This document shows positions 24,657 to 33,247 of a stretch of DNA of 64,000 bases, in pieces (positions within the stretch are counted from its first letter, which is position 1; each line of letters starts with the position of its first letter). Source of the stretch: UBA5018 sp044375975 (GTDB taxonomy: Bacteria; Cyanobacteriota; Cyanobacteriia; PCC-6307; Cyanobiaceae); the NCBI GenBank assembly GCA_044375975.1, contig JBILLQ010000004.1:25667-89666 (forward strand), written 5' to 3'. Position numbers and translations under genes: made by a program. Below the pieces are notes generated by a model. That model did no database searches. It was not told where the DNA came from and saw nothing but the letters and a program-made list of their open reading frames with translations.

Positions 24657-26261
24657 ATGGCGCGCTCGCTCAAACGGATCGCCCTGATCGTGGCGGTGGC
24701 CACGGCCCTGAGCAAGGTGGCCGGCCTGCTGCGCCAGCAGGTGATCGCCGCCGCATTTGGGGTGGGCGCCGCCTACGACGCCTACAACTACGCCTACGTG
24801 CTGCCCGGCTTTCTACTGGTGCTGTTGGGGGGGATCAACGGGCCGTTTCACAGCGCCATCGTCAGCGTGCTGGCGCGCCAGTCCCGGCCGGAGGGGGCCC
24901 GGGTGCTGGCCGCGATCAACACCCTGGTGGGGGCCGCCCTGCTCGGGGTGACCCTGCTACTGCTGCTGGCGGCCGATCCGCTGATCACCCTGGTGGGTCC
25001 CGGGCTGGATGCCAGCCGCCATGACATCGCCGTGCTGCAGTTGCGCTGGATGGCGCCGATGGCCCTGTTCGCCGGCCTGATCGGCCTTGGCTTTGGCGCC
25101 CTCAATGCCGCCGATGTGTTCTGGCTGCCCTCGGTGAGCCCGCTGCTCTCCAGCGCGGCGGTGATCGCTGGCATCGGGCTGCTCTGGTGGCAGCTGGGCC
25201 CGGAGATCAGCACCCCCAGCCAGGTGATTGTTGGTGGAATCGTGCTGGCGGGCAGCACCACCCTGGGGGCGGTGCTGCAGTGGCTGGTGCAGTTGCCGGC
25301 CCTGGCCCGCCAGGGTTTGCAGGGCGTCAGGCTGGTCTGGGACTGGCGCCATCCAGGCGTGCAGCAGGTGCTGAAGGTGATGGCTCCGGCCACCTTCTCC
25401 TCCGGCATGTTGCAGATAAATGTGTTTGTAGACCTGTTTTTCGCCTCGGGGATAGTGGGGGCGGCGGCCGGCCTGGGCTACGCCACCCTGCTGGTGCAGA
25501 CCCCCCTGGGCCTGATCTCCAATGCGCTGCTGGTGCCTTTGTTACCGGTGTACGCCCGGCTGACGGCCCCGGAGGACAGGGGGGAGCTGATCGGGCGCAT
25601 CCGCCAGGGGTTGATGCTCTCCAATGTCTCGATGCTGCCGTTGGGGGCGCTGATGGTGGCCCTGGCCGGGCCGATCGTGCGCCTGGTTTACGAGCGCGGC
25701 GCCTTCAATGCCGCCGCCGGCGAGTTGGTCACCAGCCTGCTGATCGCCTATGGCCTCGGCATGGGGGTGTATCTGGCTCGTGATGTGTTGGTGCGCGTCT
25801 TTTATGCCCTCGGCGACGGCTACACCCCCTTTCGGCTTTCGCTGGCGGGCATCGGTCTCAACGCCCTGCTCGATTGGTTGCTGGTGGGGGGTCCCACCCC
25901 TTGGGGGCAGCAGCTGCCAGCCCTCGATTTCGGCGCCCCCGGACTGGTGCTGGCCACGGTGGGGGTGAACGCGGTCACCTGTTTGGCCTTGCTGCTGGTG
26001 CTGCAGCGGCGGCTGGGGGGATTGCCGCTGCGGGTATGGGCACGGGACAGCTTGCTATTGCTGCTGGCCGCTGTGGTGGCCGCCGCCGGGGCCTGGGCCT
26101 TGGCCTGCTGGCCAGTGTGGCCAGCAGGCCCGTTGGGATTGGTGCTGCAGCTGGCGGTAAGCGGCCTTGCCGGCACGGCGATTTACGGGCTGCTCGCCGC
26201 CGCCGCTGGGGTGCCGGAGGCCCGCCAGCTGGTGCTGCAGCTCAGTCGCCCTCGCCGTTGA
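24657..26261 (+). CDS. murJ: Lipid II flippase MurJ (MviN)
   Basis: This 534-residue polytopic membrane protein of the MOP superfamily flips lipid II across the cytoplasmic membrane for peptidoglycan synthesis. The first helix SLKRIALIVAVATALSKVAG and RQQVIAAAFGVGAAYDAYNY are diagnostic of cyanobacterial MurJ, with PLGLISNALLVPLLPVYARL and LVYERGAFNA in the middle. About 14 hydrophobic segments can be counted. The ATG at 24657 (MARSLKR) is preferred over one 30 bp upstream. The last 20 bp overlap the next gene on the opposite strand. Confidence 0.95.
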   Translation: MARSLKRIALIVAVATALSKVAGLLRQQVIAAAFGVGAAYDAYNYAYVLPGFLLVLLGGINGPFHSAIVSVLARQSRPEGARVLAAINTLVGAALLGVTLLLLLAADPLITLVGPGLDASRHDIAVLQLRWMAPMALFAGLIGLGFGALNAADVFWLPSVSPLLSSAAVIAGIGLLWWQLGPEISTPSQVIVGGIVLAGSTTLGAVLQWLVQLPALARQGLQGVRLVWDWRHPGVQQVLKVMAPATFSSGMLQINVFVDLFFASGIVGAAAGLGYATLLVQTPLGLISNALLVPLLPVYARLTAPEDRGELIGRIRQGLMLSNVSMLPLGALMVALAGPIVRLVYERGAFNAAAGELVTSLLIAYGLGMGVYLARDVLVRVFYALGDGYTPFRLSLAGIGLNALLDWLLVGGPTPWGQQLPALDFGAPGLVLATVGVNAVTCLALLLVLQRRLGGLPLRVWARDSLLLLLAAVVAAAGAWALACWPVWPAGPLGLVLQLAVSGLAGTAIYGLLAAAAGVPEARQLVLQLSRPRR

Positions 26262-26511
26262 GTTGCACGCGCCGCTCCTCGCGCACCTGCATGGGCAGTT
26301 CCAGATGGGAGCGACCGATCAGCTGGGGGCCTTCCACTGAGATGATCCGCGCCTCAATGCCGAACTCGCGGAAGGCGTTGGCCAGTTCCTGGATCAGGGC
26401 CTTTTCCACCTGGGCCTCGGCATCCACCACCCGGCCAATCAGCCTGGCCCCCAACTTGCCCATGCGCTTTCGCACCACTTCGCGGGCGTTCGTGACCTCG
26501 ATCAGCAACAC
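26242..26511 (-). CDS. Conserved protein of unknown function, 89 aa
   Basis: The sequence (MLLIEVTNAREVVRKRMGKL, VVDAEAQVEKALIQELANAF, GIEARIISVEG, SHLELPMQVREERRV) reads as an ordered alpha/beta protein. I recall similar short proteins only from cyanobacteria and cannot name a family. It is cytoplasmic with no membrane segment. It lies 24 bp after the DUF3181 gene on the same strand and is probably in one operon with it. Its 3' end overlaps murJ by 20 bp. Confidence 0.7.
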   Translation of the reverse strand: MLLIEVTNAREVVRKRMGKLGARLIGRVVDAEAQVEKALIQELANAFREFGIEARIISVEGPQLIGRSHLELPMQVREERRVQLNGEGD

Positions 26512-26535
26512 AACCCGCCCGCGACCTGGGCAACC

Positions 26536-26826
26536 CTATCGACAAAAGTCATCGAGCACATCCTCCAGATCCCGCAATTGTCCAGCAGGAATCAGGCGGG
26601 CCAGGGGCAGGCGGGTGCTGCCGCCGCCGATCGGCACCTGCACCGCCTCCAGGGACTGGCGCGCCGCCACGGCGGCGCCTTGATCCAGGCGGGCGGCGCA
26701 TTCGATCGCCAGGGTTTCGGCCAGGCCCGCATCCCCCAGGTAGAGGTGCCAGCTCGCCAGCTGCAGGTAGATCCGGTCGGCTAGGGCCAGCTCCAGTTGT
26801 TTGAGCTCTGGGCCGCTGAGACTCAT
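26536..26826 (-). CDS. DUF3181 family protein
   Basis: This 96-residue protein has LADRIYLQLASWHLYLGDAG, AIECAARLDQGAAVAARQSL and VPIGGGSTRLPLARLIP, the conserved core of DUF3181, a small cyanobacterial family of unknown function. No membrane segments are seen. It is probably co-transcribed with the genes on either side (31 bp from the upstream one, 24 bp to the downstream one). Its first codons run into an 18-bp direct repeat at about 26833-26875. Confidence 0.83.
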   Translation of the reverse strand: MSLSGPELKQLELALADRIYLQLASWHLYLGDAGLAETLAIECAARLDQGAAVAARQSLEAVQVPIGGGSTRLPLARLIPAGQLRDLEDVLDDFCR

Positions 26827-26857
26827 GGATGGGGGCGGCTCATGACTGGGGGGCGGC

Positions 26858-27097
26858 TCATGGCTGGGGGGCGGGGCGCAGGGCGATCACGATCCCACCA
26901 TGCACCAGCAGCAAAGCCAGCCAGCCCAGGCTGAGCCAGCTCAGGTGGCCCCAGGGGTGGCGCAGTTGCTGCACCACCCACAAACCGCTGTTGATGGCGG
27001 CGTAGAGGGCCCCGTGCAGGGTGAAGTTCACGATGCGCTCGAAATGACAGTAAAGGGGGTCTTGGGGGTTGGCGGGGCCGTACCAGCGGATCGGCAT
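26858..27097 (-). CDS. Small two-helix membrane protein
   Basis: The 79-residue protein begins MPIRWYGPANPQDPLYCHFE and has two hydrophobic segments (FTLHGALYAAINSGLWVV and WLSLGWLALLLVHGGIVIA) separated by QQLRHPWGHLSW. It resembles the 2TM-domain proteins of cyanobacteria; the function is unknown. The start at 27097 is preferred to one 63 bp upstream because the extra residues are low-complexity. Confidence 0.68.
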   Translation of the reverse strand: MPIRWYGPANPQDPLYCHFERIVNFTLHGALYAAINSGLWVVQQLRHPWGHLSWLSLGWLALLLVHGGIVIALRPAPQP

Positions 27098-27171
27098 CGG
27101 AACAGAAGCGAAGGGTGGGTTGGTCGGTGCGTTTGACGAAGGGGCCCTCCGTGAGGTCAAAATGGGCCCAT

Positions 27172-27245
27172 GCGCTTGTAGCTCAGCGGATTAGAGCATC
27201 TGACTACGGATCAGAGGGTCGGGAGTTCGAATCTCTCCAGGCGCG
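27172..27245 (+). tRNA. tRNA-Arg (anticodon ACG)
   Basis: The 74-nt cloverleaf has acceptor stem GCGCTTG/CAGGCGC (one G-U), anticodon stem CTGA/TCAG with loop CTACGGA giving ACG, T-loop GTTCGAATC and discriminator G. The CCA is not encoded. The A34 is expected to be deaminated to inosine so that it reads CGU, CGC and CGA. A strong terminator follows 10 bp later. Confidence 0.97.
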
Positions 27246-27254
27246 CTTTCAATC

Positions 27255-27280
27255 AAAACCGCCCTCTGGGCGGTTTTTTT
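27255..27280 (+). terminator. Rho-independent terminator after tRNA-Arg
   Basis: The stem AAACCGCCC/GGGCGGTTT with a TCT loop runs into seven T residues. It insulates the tRNA from glyA. Confidence 0.93.
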
Positions 27281-27334
27281 GTGGCAGCGGGCCGATGCCT
27301 TCGGGGTTGCGGACCAAAGGGTCCCAGACCGTCG

Positions 27335-27394
27335 GCTGCCAGAGCATTTGCTGCCGGAGCATTTGATGCCAGAGCATCGGCTGCCAGTCCGTAC
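27335..27394. repeat. 15-bp tandem repeat, four copies
   Basis: Four 15-bp units start with GCTGCCAGAGCATTT; the fourth copy is partial. The array lies in the leader of glyA, 31 bp before its start codon. Confidence 0.8.
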
Positions 27395-27424
27395 CATTCC
27401 CATCTGCCCCCCCTGCTGCCAGCC

Positions 27425-28714
27425 ATGGCCCCCACCGGCGCCGCTGCCCTGAATCCCGCCCTGGCGGTGAGCGATCCGGCGATCGCCGCCCTGATCGGCA
27501 AGGAACTGCTGCGACAGCAGAGTCATCTGGAGTTGATCGCCAGCGAGAACTTCACCTCCCGCGCCGTGATGGAGGCCCAGGGGTCGGTGCTCACCAACAA
27601 GTACGCCGAGGGTCTGCCCACCAAGCGCTACTACGGCGGCTGTGAGCATGTTGATGCGATCGAGCAGCTGGCGATCGACCGGGCCAAGCAGCTGTTCGGG
27701 GCCGCCTGGGCCAACGTGCAGCCCCATAGCGGCGCCCAGGCCAACTTCGCCGTGTTCCTGGCGCTGCTGCAGCCCGGCGACACGATCCTGGGCCTGGATC
27801 TCAGCCACGGCGGCCACCTCACCCACGGCTCGCCGGTGAACGTGTCGGGCAAATGGTTCAAGGCTGTGCACTACGGCGTCGACCCCGACAGCCAGCAATT
27901 GGACATGGCCAGCATTCGCCAGCTGGCCCTGGAGCACAGGCCCAAGCTGATCGTCTGTGGCTATTCGGCCTATCCCCGCACGATCGACTTCGCCGCCTTC
28001 CGGGCGATCGCCGACGAGGTGGGCGCTTATCTGCTGGCCGACATGGCCCATATCGCCGGCCTGGTGGCGGCCGGCTTGCACCCCAGTCCGCTGCCCCACT
28101 GCCATGTGGTCACCACCACCACCCACAAGACCCTGCGGGGGCCCCGGGGCGGCCTGATCCTCTGCAATGACGCCGAGTTCGGCAAGCAGTTCGACAAGGC
28201 CGTCTTTCCCGGCAGTCAGGGCGGCCCCCTGGAGCATGTGATCGCCGCCAAGGCGGTTGCCTTTGGCGAGGCCCTGCGGCCGGAGTTCACCAGCTACTGC
28301 CGGCAGGTGGTGGCCAACGCCCAGGCCCTGGCCAGCCGCCTCCAGCAGCGCGGCATCGACGTGGTCAGCGGCGGCACCGACAACCACCTGGTGCTGCTCG
28401 ACCTGCGCGGCATCGGTCTCACCGGCAAGCTGGCCGACCAGCTGGTGAGCGCTGTGCACATCACCGCCAACAAAAACACAATTCCTTTTGATCCCCAGTC
28501 GCCCTTCGTGACCAGTGGCCTGCGGCTCGGTACCGCCGCCTGCACCAGCCGTGGCTTCGATGAGGCGGCCTTCATCGAGGTGGCCGATGTGATCGCCGAT
28601 CGCCTGCTCAACCCGGAGGACAGCGGCCTGGAGCTGCGCTGCCGCGAGCGGGTGGCGCTGCTCTGCGATCGATTCCCCCTCTATGTCTCCGAGCCCCAGC
28701 TGCAGCCGGTGTGA
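27425..28714 (+). CDS. glyA: Serine hydroxymethyltransferase
   Basis: This 429-residue PLP enzyme converts serine and tetrahydrofolate to glycine and methylene-THF, feeding one-carbon metabolism and photorespiration. Motifs include LELIASENFTSRAVMEAQGS, NKYAEGLPTKRYYGGCEHVD and the PLP lysine in TTTTHKTLRGPRGG, with VSGGTDNHLVLLDLR near the C-terminus. The ATG at 27425 gives the normal length; the frame upstream is repeat-derived. Confidence 0.97.
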   Translation: MAPTGAAALNPALAVSDPAIAALIGKELLRQQSHLELIASENFTSRAVMEAQGSVLTNKYAEGLPTKRYYGGCEHVDAIEQLAIDRAKQLFGAAWANVQPHSGAQANFAVFLALLQPGDTILGLDLSHGGHLTHGSPVNVSGKWFKAVHYGVDPDSQQLDMASIRQLALEHRPKLIVCGYSAYPRTIDFAAFRAIADEVGAYLLADMAHIAGLVAAGLHPSPLPHCHVVTTTTHKTLRGPRGGLILCNDAEFGKQFDKAVFPGSQGGPLEHVIAAKAVAFGEALRPEFTSYCRQVVANAQALASRLQQRGIDVVSGGTDNHLVLLDLRGIGLTGKLADQLVSAVHITANKNTIPFDPQSPFVTSGLRLGTAACTSRGFDEAAFIEVADVIADRLLNPEDSGLELRCRERVALLCDRFPLYVSEPQLQPV

Positions 28715-28757
28715 AGCTGGTCAAGGCCCGTAACGTGGGCGCCAAAGGTCGCCTGCC

Positions 28758-29849
28758 GTGACGCTCGCCTACAGCCCAAATGCGGCCGCGCTGCTCACCC
28801 TTGTGGCTGCCACGCTGATCACGGCTGCGGTGGTGCCCCTGGTGCGACGCCTGGGGCTGCGCTATGGCCTCACCGATCCCCCCGATGCGCGCAAGCAGCA
28901 CACCTCGCCGATGGTGCGCCTCGGTGGGGTGGGGATCATGCTCGGTTTCAGCATCGCCCTGGCGATCGTTTGGGGGCTGGGGGGCTTCGCTGAGCTGGCG
29001 GCGGCCAAGGACCAGCTGATCTGGACCACCCTGGCCGGTTCGCTCTGTTTTTTTCTGATCGGTTTGGCCGACGATCTGTTCGCCCTGCCGCCCCTGCCGC
29101 GCCTGGCGATCCAGCTGGGGGTGGCGATCGCCGTCTGGAGTCAGGGGGTGCGCATCGGCGCCATCGACCTGCCCATGGGCCGCGAGGGGGCCGCCTTGAT
29201 CCTGCCGGACTGGCTCAGCTTGGTGGCCACGGTGATCTGGCTGGTGGGCATCACCAATGCGATCAATTGGCTCGATGGCCTCGATGGGCTGGCCGCCGGC
29301 GTCAGTGGCATCGCCGCGATCGCCCTGCTGTCGGTGAGTTTCAGCCTCGATCAACCCGCCGCTGGCCTATTGGCCGCGGCCCTGGCCGGGGCTTGCCTCG
29401 GCTTTTTGCGCCATAATTTCAACCCCGCCCGCATCTTCATGGGCGATGGCGGCTCCTATTTCCTGGGGTTTGCCTTGGCGGCGATCAGCATCGTCGGGCC
29501 CGCCAAGGGGGTCACGGGGGTGAGCCTGCTGTTGCCACTATTGATCCTGTCGCTGCCTTTGGCGGATATGTCGGCGGTGATCATGGGCCGGCTCAGCTCG
29601 GGCCGTTCGCCCTTCTATCCCGACCGCCGCCATCTGCATCACCGGCTGTTGCGGGCTGGCTTCAGCCATCGGCGCACGGTGCTGCTGATCTATGCCTTCA
29701 CCCAGTGGCTGGCGGCATTGGCCCTGGTGGTGGCCAATGCCGAGATGCGCTTCCTGTGGCTTGCCCTGGCCACCGCAATTTTGATCGGCGTGGTGGTGGT
29801 GGCTCGCCGCCAAATTCAAAGCGAAACCGCCCAGCGTTCCCTGCCATGA
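28758..29849 (+). CDS. WecA/MraY-like phospho-sugar transferase
   Basis: This 363-residue polytopic membrane enzyme of the glycosyltransferase-4 family transfers a HexNAc-1-phosphate from UDP to polyprenyl phosphate, starting lipid-linked polymer synthesis. Catalytic landmarks are LIGLADDLFALP, the NAINWLDGLDGLAAG loop, RIFMGDGGSYFLGF and the basic-His loop RRHLHHRLLRAG, which groups it with WecA rather than MraY. About ten membrane helices are expected. The stop overlaps the cinA start (ATGA), so the two are translationally coupled. Confidence 0.9.
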   Translation: MTLAYSPNAAALLTLVAATLITAAVVPLVRRLGLRYGLTDPPDARKQHTSPMVRLGGVGIMLGFSIALAIVWGLGGFAELAAAKDQLIWTTLAGSLCFFLIGLADDLFALPPLPRLAIQLGVAIAVWSQGVRIGAIDLPMGREGAALILPDWLSLVATVIWLVGITNAINWLDGLDGLAAGVSGIAAIALLSVSFSLDQPAAGLLAAALAGACLGFLRHNFNPARIFMGDGGSYFLGFALAAISIVGPAKGVTGVSLLLPLLILSLPLADMSAVIMGRLSSGRSPFYPDRRHLHHRLLRAGFSHRRTVLLIYAFTQWLAALALVVANAEMRFLWLALATAILIGVVVVARRQIQSETAQRSLP

Positions 29850-31192
29850 CCTCCAGCCCCGAATCATTCCCCATCCCGGCGGCGGGCGGGCTGGCTGGAC
29901 CGCCGCTGGCTGGGCCGCTGCCTGGCGCCGAGATCCTCTGCATTGGCACCGAGCTGCTGCTGGGCAACATCGTCAATGGCAATGCCCGCTGGATCGCCGA
30001 GCAGCTGGCCTCCCTCGGCGTTCCCCATTACCGCCAGGAGGTGGTGGGCGACAACCGCGAGCGGCTGATCGCCGCCGTGCGCGCCGCGGCCGGCCGCTGT
30101 CGCCTGCTGATCACCACCGGTGGGTTGGGTCCCACCCCCGATGACCTCACCACCGAGGCGATCGCCGCGGCCTTCGCCACGCCGCTGCGGGAGTGGCCGG
30201 AGGTGTGGGCCGACATCCAGGCCAAGGCCAGCGCCCGCGGCCGGCTGTTGGCGGCCAGCAACCGCCGCCAGGCCCTGCTGCCGGTGGGGGCGGAGCTGTT
30301 GCCCAACCCCACCGGCACCGCCCCGGGGATGATCTGGAGTCCAGATCCCGCCGGTTGGGATGGGGAGCTGCAGCCCGGTTTCACCGTGCTCACCTTCCCG
30401 GGGGTGCCCAGTGAGATGCAGGCGATGTGGCTGGCTACGGCCGCCCCCTGGCTGCGGCGCTCCGGCCTGGCCCAGGGGGTCTATGCCAGTCGGCTGCTGC
30501 GCTTTTGGGGCGTGGCTGAATCCAGCTTGGCCGAGCAGGTGGCCGATCTGCTCGAGTTGCAAAATCCCACCGTGGCCCCCTATGCCGGGGCTGGCGAGGT
30601 GAAGCTGCGGCTCACGGCCCGCGCCGCCACAGAGGCGGCGGCGGAAGCGCTGCTGGAGCCGATCGAGCTGGAGCTGCGCGCCCGCACCGGCCGGCTCTGC
30701 TACGGGGCCGACCAGGACAGCCTGGCCTCGGTGGTGCTGGAGCTGCTGCGGCGGCGCGGCGAGACCCTGGCGGTGGCCGAATCCTGCACCGGTGGTGGTT
30801 TGGGTGCGGCGATCACCGCTGTGGTGGGGGCCTCCGAGGTGTTTCTCGGTGGCGTGATCGCCTATGCCAATTCCCTCAAGCAGACGCTGCTGGGGGTGCC
30901 GGCGGCGCTGCTGGAAAGCCATGGCGCAGTGAGTGATCCGGTGGCCTTGGCCATGGCCGAGGGGGTGCGGCGGCTCAGCGGTGCCGATTGGGGGATTGCC
31001 CTCACCGGCATTGCCGGGCCGACGGGGGCCGGTCCAGACAAGCCCGTGGGGCTGGTGCATATCGCCGTGGCCGGTCCCGATGGCAGCGCCAGTGAACCGG
31101 TGCGGTTTGGCTCCACCCGGGGCCGCGGTTGGATTCAGACCCTCAGCGCCGGCGAGGCTCTCAACCGGCTGCGCCTGCGCCTGGAAGACTGA
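29846..31192 (+). CDS. cinA: CinA-family protein (competence/damage-inducible)
   Basis: This 448-residue two-domain protein has an N-terminal MoCF-like domain (AEILCIGTELLLGNIVNGNA, TTGGLGPTPDDLTTEA; ADP-ribose/NMN-type pyrophosphatase in relatives). The C-terminal PncC-like amidohydrolase domain has LAVAESCTGGGLGAAIT and GIALTGIAGPTGAG (nicotinamide-mononucleotide deamidase in relatives). It is thus likely an NAD-salvage enzyme rather than a competence factor proper. The ATG at 29846 overlaps the upstream stop by four bases. A Pro/Gly-rich stretch of 25 residues precedes the first conserved strand. Confidence 0.93.
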   Translation: MTSSPESFPIPAAGGLAGPPLAGPLPGAEILCIGTELLLGNIVNGNARWIAEQLASLGVPHYRQEVVGDNRERLIAAVRAAAGRCRLLITTGGLGPTPDDLTTEAIAAAFATPLREWPEVWADIQAKASARGRLLAASNRRQALLPVGAELLPNPTGTAPGMIWSPDPAGWDGELQPGFTVLTFPGVPSEMQAMWLATAAPWLRRSGLAQGVYASRLLRFWGVAESSLAEQVADLLELQNPTVAPYAGAGEVKLRLTARAATEAAAEALLEPIELELRARTGRLCYGADQDSLASVVLELLRRRGETLAVAESCTGGGLGAAITAVVGASEVFLGGVIAYANSLKQTLLGVPAALLESHGAVSDPVALAMAEGVRRLSGADWGIALTGIAGPTGAGPDKPVGLVHIAVAGPDGSASEPVRFGSTRGRGWIQTLSAGEALNRLRLRLED

Positions 31193-31202
31193 GCCCCAGG
31201 GC

Positions 31203-32039
31203 ATGAGCCCCGATAAGGATTGCTCCCTGGAGAGCTATAGGTTGACAGGCTCGCCACCTCCAGCAAGAGGCGCCATCAGCCTGCGGCCGCTGCCCTGGAG
31301 CCTCGATCAGTCGCCCGCCCAGCTGTTGCGGGCCTGGGGGCCCCAGGCGGGCGAGGCGTCGCTGCCCTTGCTGTTGCTGATCGATCGGCGCGATGCCGCT
31401 GGGGCCAGGGCCGCCCCGGCCCTGCGGGGGCTGCTCTGCGCCAGGGAGTTGGAGCGGCTGGCCAGGTTCCGCCAAGCGGCCGACCGGGAGCGCTTTCTGC
31501 TCGGTCGTGGCGGCCTGCGATGGCTGCTGGGCACCCTGCTGGACCGTGCCGCCGCCGAGCTGCCGCTCAGCGAGGGCAGCCATGGCAAGCCGGAACTGAG
31601 GGGAGGACCGCAGTTCAACGTCTCCCATGCCGGCGATTTGGTGTTGCTGGCGGTTCACCGCCATTGGCCGATTGGCGTGGATGTGGAACAGGAGCGGCCT
31701 GATCTGGACTGGGAGGCGATTGCCCGGCGGGTGCTGCCCGCCAAGGAGCTGCAGGCGCTGCGGCAGCTGCCCCCGCCGCTGCGGGCGGCGGGCTACCTGC
31801 GGGCCTGGTGCCGACTGGAGGCCAAGCTCAAGGCCCGCGGCGATGGCTTGAGCGGTCTGGCCGCTCTGGCTGCCTGGGAAGAAGCCGCCCAGCAAGATGC
31901 CGCCCAGGAAGCCAGCGGAGCCCATGGCGCTGGCGGGCCGGGCCGGGCCGCGGTGCCGTCGATGCGGCTGTGGGACCTGGTGCTGCCCCAGGGCTACGGC
32001 GGTGCTGTCGCTCTCTGGCAGGGGGCAGCGGCTATCTAG
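31203..32039 (+). CDS. 4'-phosphopantetheinyl transferase (Sfp/HetI type)
   Basis: The 278-residue enzyme loads the phosphopantetheine arm onto acyl and peptidyl carrier proteins. The Sfp-type motifs are FNVSHAGDLVLLAV (P1b), GVDVEQERPDLDWEAIA (P2, Mg ligands D and E) and YLRAWCRLEAKLKARGDGL (P3). It begins 10 bp after cinA and is probably in the same operon. The N-terminal 40 residues are low-complexity, so a later start is possible. In cyanobacteria one Sfp-type enzyme generally serves fatty acid synthesis and any secondary metabolism. The type III PKS in this window needs no carrier protein. Confidence 0.88.
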   Translation: MSPDKDCSLESYRLTGSPPPARGAISLRPLPWSLDQSPAQLLRAWGPQAGEASLPLLLLIDRRDAAGARAAPALRGLLCARELERLARFRQAADRERFLLGRGGLRWLLGTLLDRAAAELPLSEGSHGKPELRGGPQFNVSHAGDLVLLAVHRHWPIGVDVEQERPDLDWEAIARRVLPAKELQALRQLPPPLRAAGYLRAWCRLEAKLKARGDGLSGLAALAAWEEAAQQDAAQEASGAHGAGGPGRAAVPSMRLWDLVLPQGYGGAVALWQGAAAI

Positions 32040-32160
32040 GAGCACTTTTGAAGGGCAGCTCGAACAATCCCAAACTTGATTACCCAGAAAGCTCCGCTGC
32101 ATCGATAACCATCGCCGAGAAAGTTGGCGAAAACTCAGCCCCAGCAGTCACCGATTCCCA

Positions 32161-32943
32161 TTACATGCCAGTGATGCAATAGCCGGCATCCACGTAAATC
32201 ACCTGGCCCGTGATGCCGCTGGCCAGGGGGCTGGCCAGGAAGGCGGCGGTGCTGCCCACCTCCTCCTGGGTGACGGTGCGGCCCAGGGGAGCCTTTTCTT
32301 CCACGTTGTGGATCATGTCGAGGATGCCACCGATGGCCGAGCTGGCCAAGGTGCGAATTGGTCCGGCGCTGATTGCATTTACCCGCACCTGCTTCTCGGG
32401 GCCCAGTTCGGCCGCCAGATAGCGCACGGAAGCCTCTAGGGCCGCTTTGGCCACGCCCATTACGTTGTAGTTGGGGATCGCCCGTTCAGCGCCCAGATAG
32501 CTGAGGGTGATCACGCTGCCCCCCTGGTTGAACAGGGGCTTGGCGTAGCGGCATAGGGGCGCCAGCGAGTAGGCACTCACCTCCAGGGCCCGGGCAAAGC
32601 CCTCGGGGCTGATGGCGCTGTAATCGCCGATCAGCTCTTCCTTGCCGGCGAAGGCCAGGCAGTGCACCAGTATATCTATGGAACCCCATTGCTGCTGAAT
32701 GCGATCAAAAACGGCAGCAATCTGTGCAGGATCCTGTACGTTGAGGGGCTCGAATAGAGTGGGGTTTAGGGGTTGAGTTAGTTCGCGTACCTTGGCCTCA
32801 AAGCGACCCTTCTCATCTGGCAGATAGGTGATGCCGAGTTCGGCGCCGGCGGCGGCCAGCTGCTGGGCGATGCCCCAGGCGATCGAGCGGTTGTTGGCAA
32901 TGCCGGTAACCAGGGCCTTCTTGCCGCGCAGATCGAGGAGCAT
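32161..32943 (-). CDS. fabI: Enoyl-ACP reductase (NADH)
   Basis: The 260-residue short-chain dehydrogenase carries out the last reduction of each fatty acid elongation cycle. The FabI-specific cofactor loop KKALVTGIANNRSIAWGIA, the active-site Tyr-x6-Lys in PNYNVMGVAKAALEAS and the substrate loop AISAGPIRTLASSAIGG are seen. The ATG at 32943 is chosen because the frame upstream is repeat sequence. Convergent with the phosphopantetheinyl transferase. Confidence 0.96.
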   Translation of the reverse strand: MLLDLRGKKALVTGIANNRSIAWGIAQQLAAAGAELGITYLPDEKGRFEAKVRELTQPLNPTLFEPLNVQDPAQIAAVFDRIQQQWGSIDILVHCLAFAGKEELIGDYSAISPEGFARALEVSAYSLAPLCRYAKPLFNQGGSVITLSYLGAERAIPNYNVMGVAKAALEASVRYLAAELGPEKQVRVNAISAGPIRTLASSAIGGILDMIHNVEEKAPLGRTVTQEEVGSTAAFLASPLASGITGQVIYVDAGYCITGM

Positions 32944-32989
32944 GGTGTGGGTAGCTGGAAGCGTGGCGGCGATTCTCCCGCAGCGATGT

Positions 32990-33079
32990 GACCAGCTGAA
33001 GCGGTGCGCCCAGCTGAGACGTTGTGCCCAGTTGAAGCTCTGTGACCAACTGAGGTGATGGGCCCAGCTGAGCCCTGGC
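32990..33079. repeat. 18-bp tandem repeat, five copies
   Basis: Five consecutive 18-bp units of the form GCCCAGCTGAGACGTTGT lie 46 bp upstream of the fabI start codon. The CCAGCTGA core is kept while flanks vary. A short direct repeat containing TGCCAGCGG (about 33130-33160) and the next array follow. Confidence 0.85.
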
Positions 33080-33163
33080 CCCCGCAGGCGCTTGGCTGGG
33101 CTTAGCAGGTGGCCTGGGGCGAGGTTTTGTTGCCAGCGGCTTGGTTGCCAGCGGTGGGGCTGC

Positions 33164-33247
33164 TGTTCAGGAGCCACTGTTCAGGATCAACTGTTCAGGA
33201 TCAACTGTTCAGGAGCAACCGTTCAGGAGTCACCGTTCAGCAGCCGC
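33164..33247. repeat. 14-bp tandem repeat, six copies
   Basis: Six 14-bp copies of TGTTCAGGATCAAC and close variants are present, two of them identical; a seventh partial copy follows. The array overlaps the last codons and stop of the leftward lipoprotein gene, so the repeat has become part of that reading frame. Confidence 0.88.

Noticed and set aside
31203..32039. Functional link between the phosphopantetheinyl transferase and the type III PKS
   Set aside because: Type III enzymes use CoA esters and need no carrier protein. The genes are 26 kb apart.
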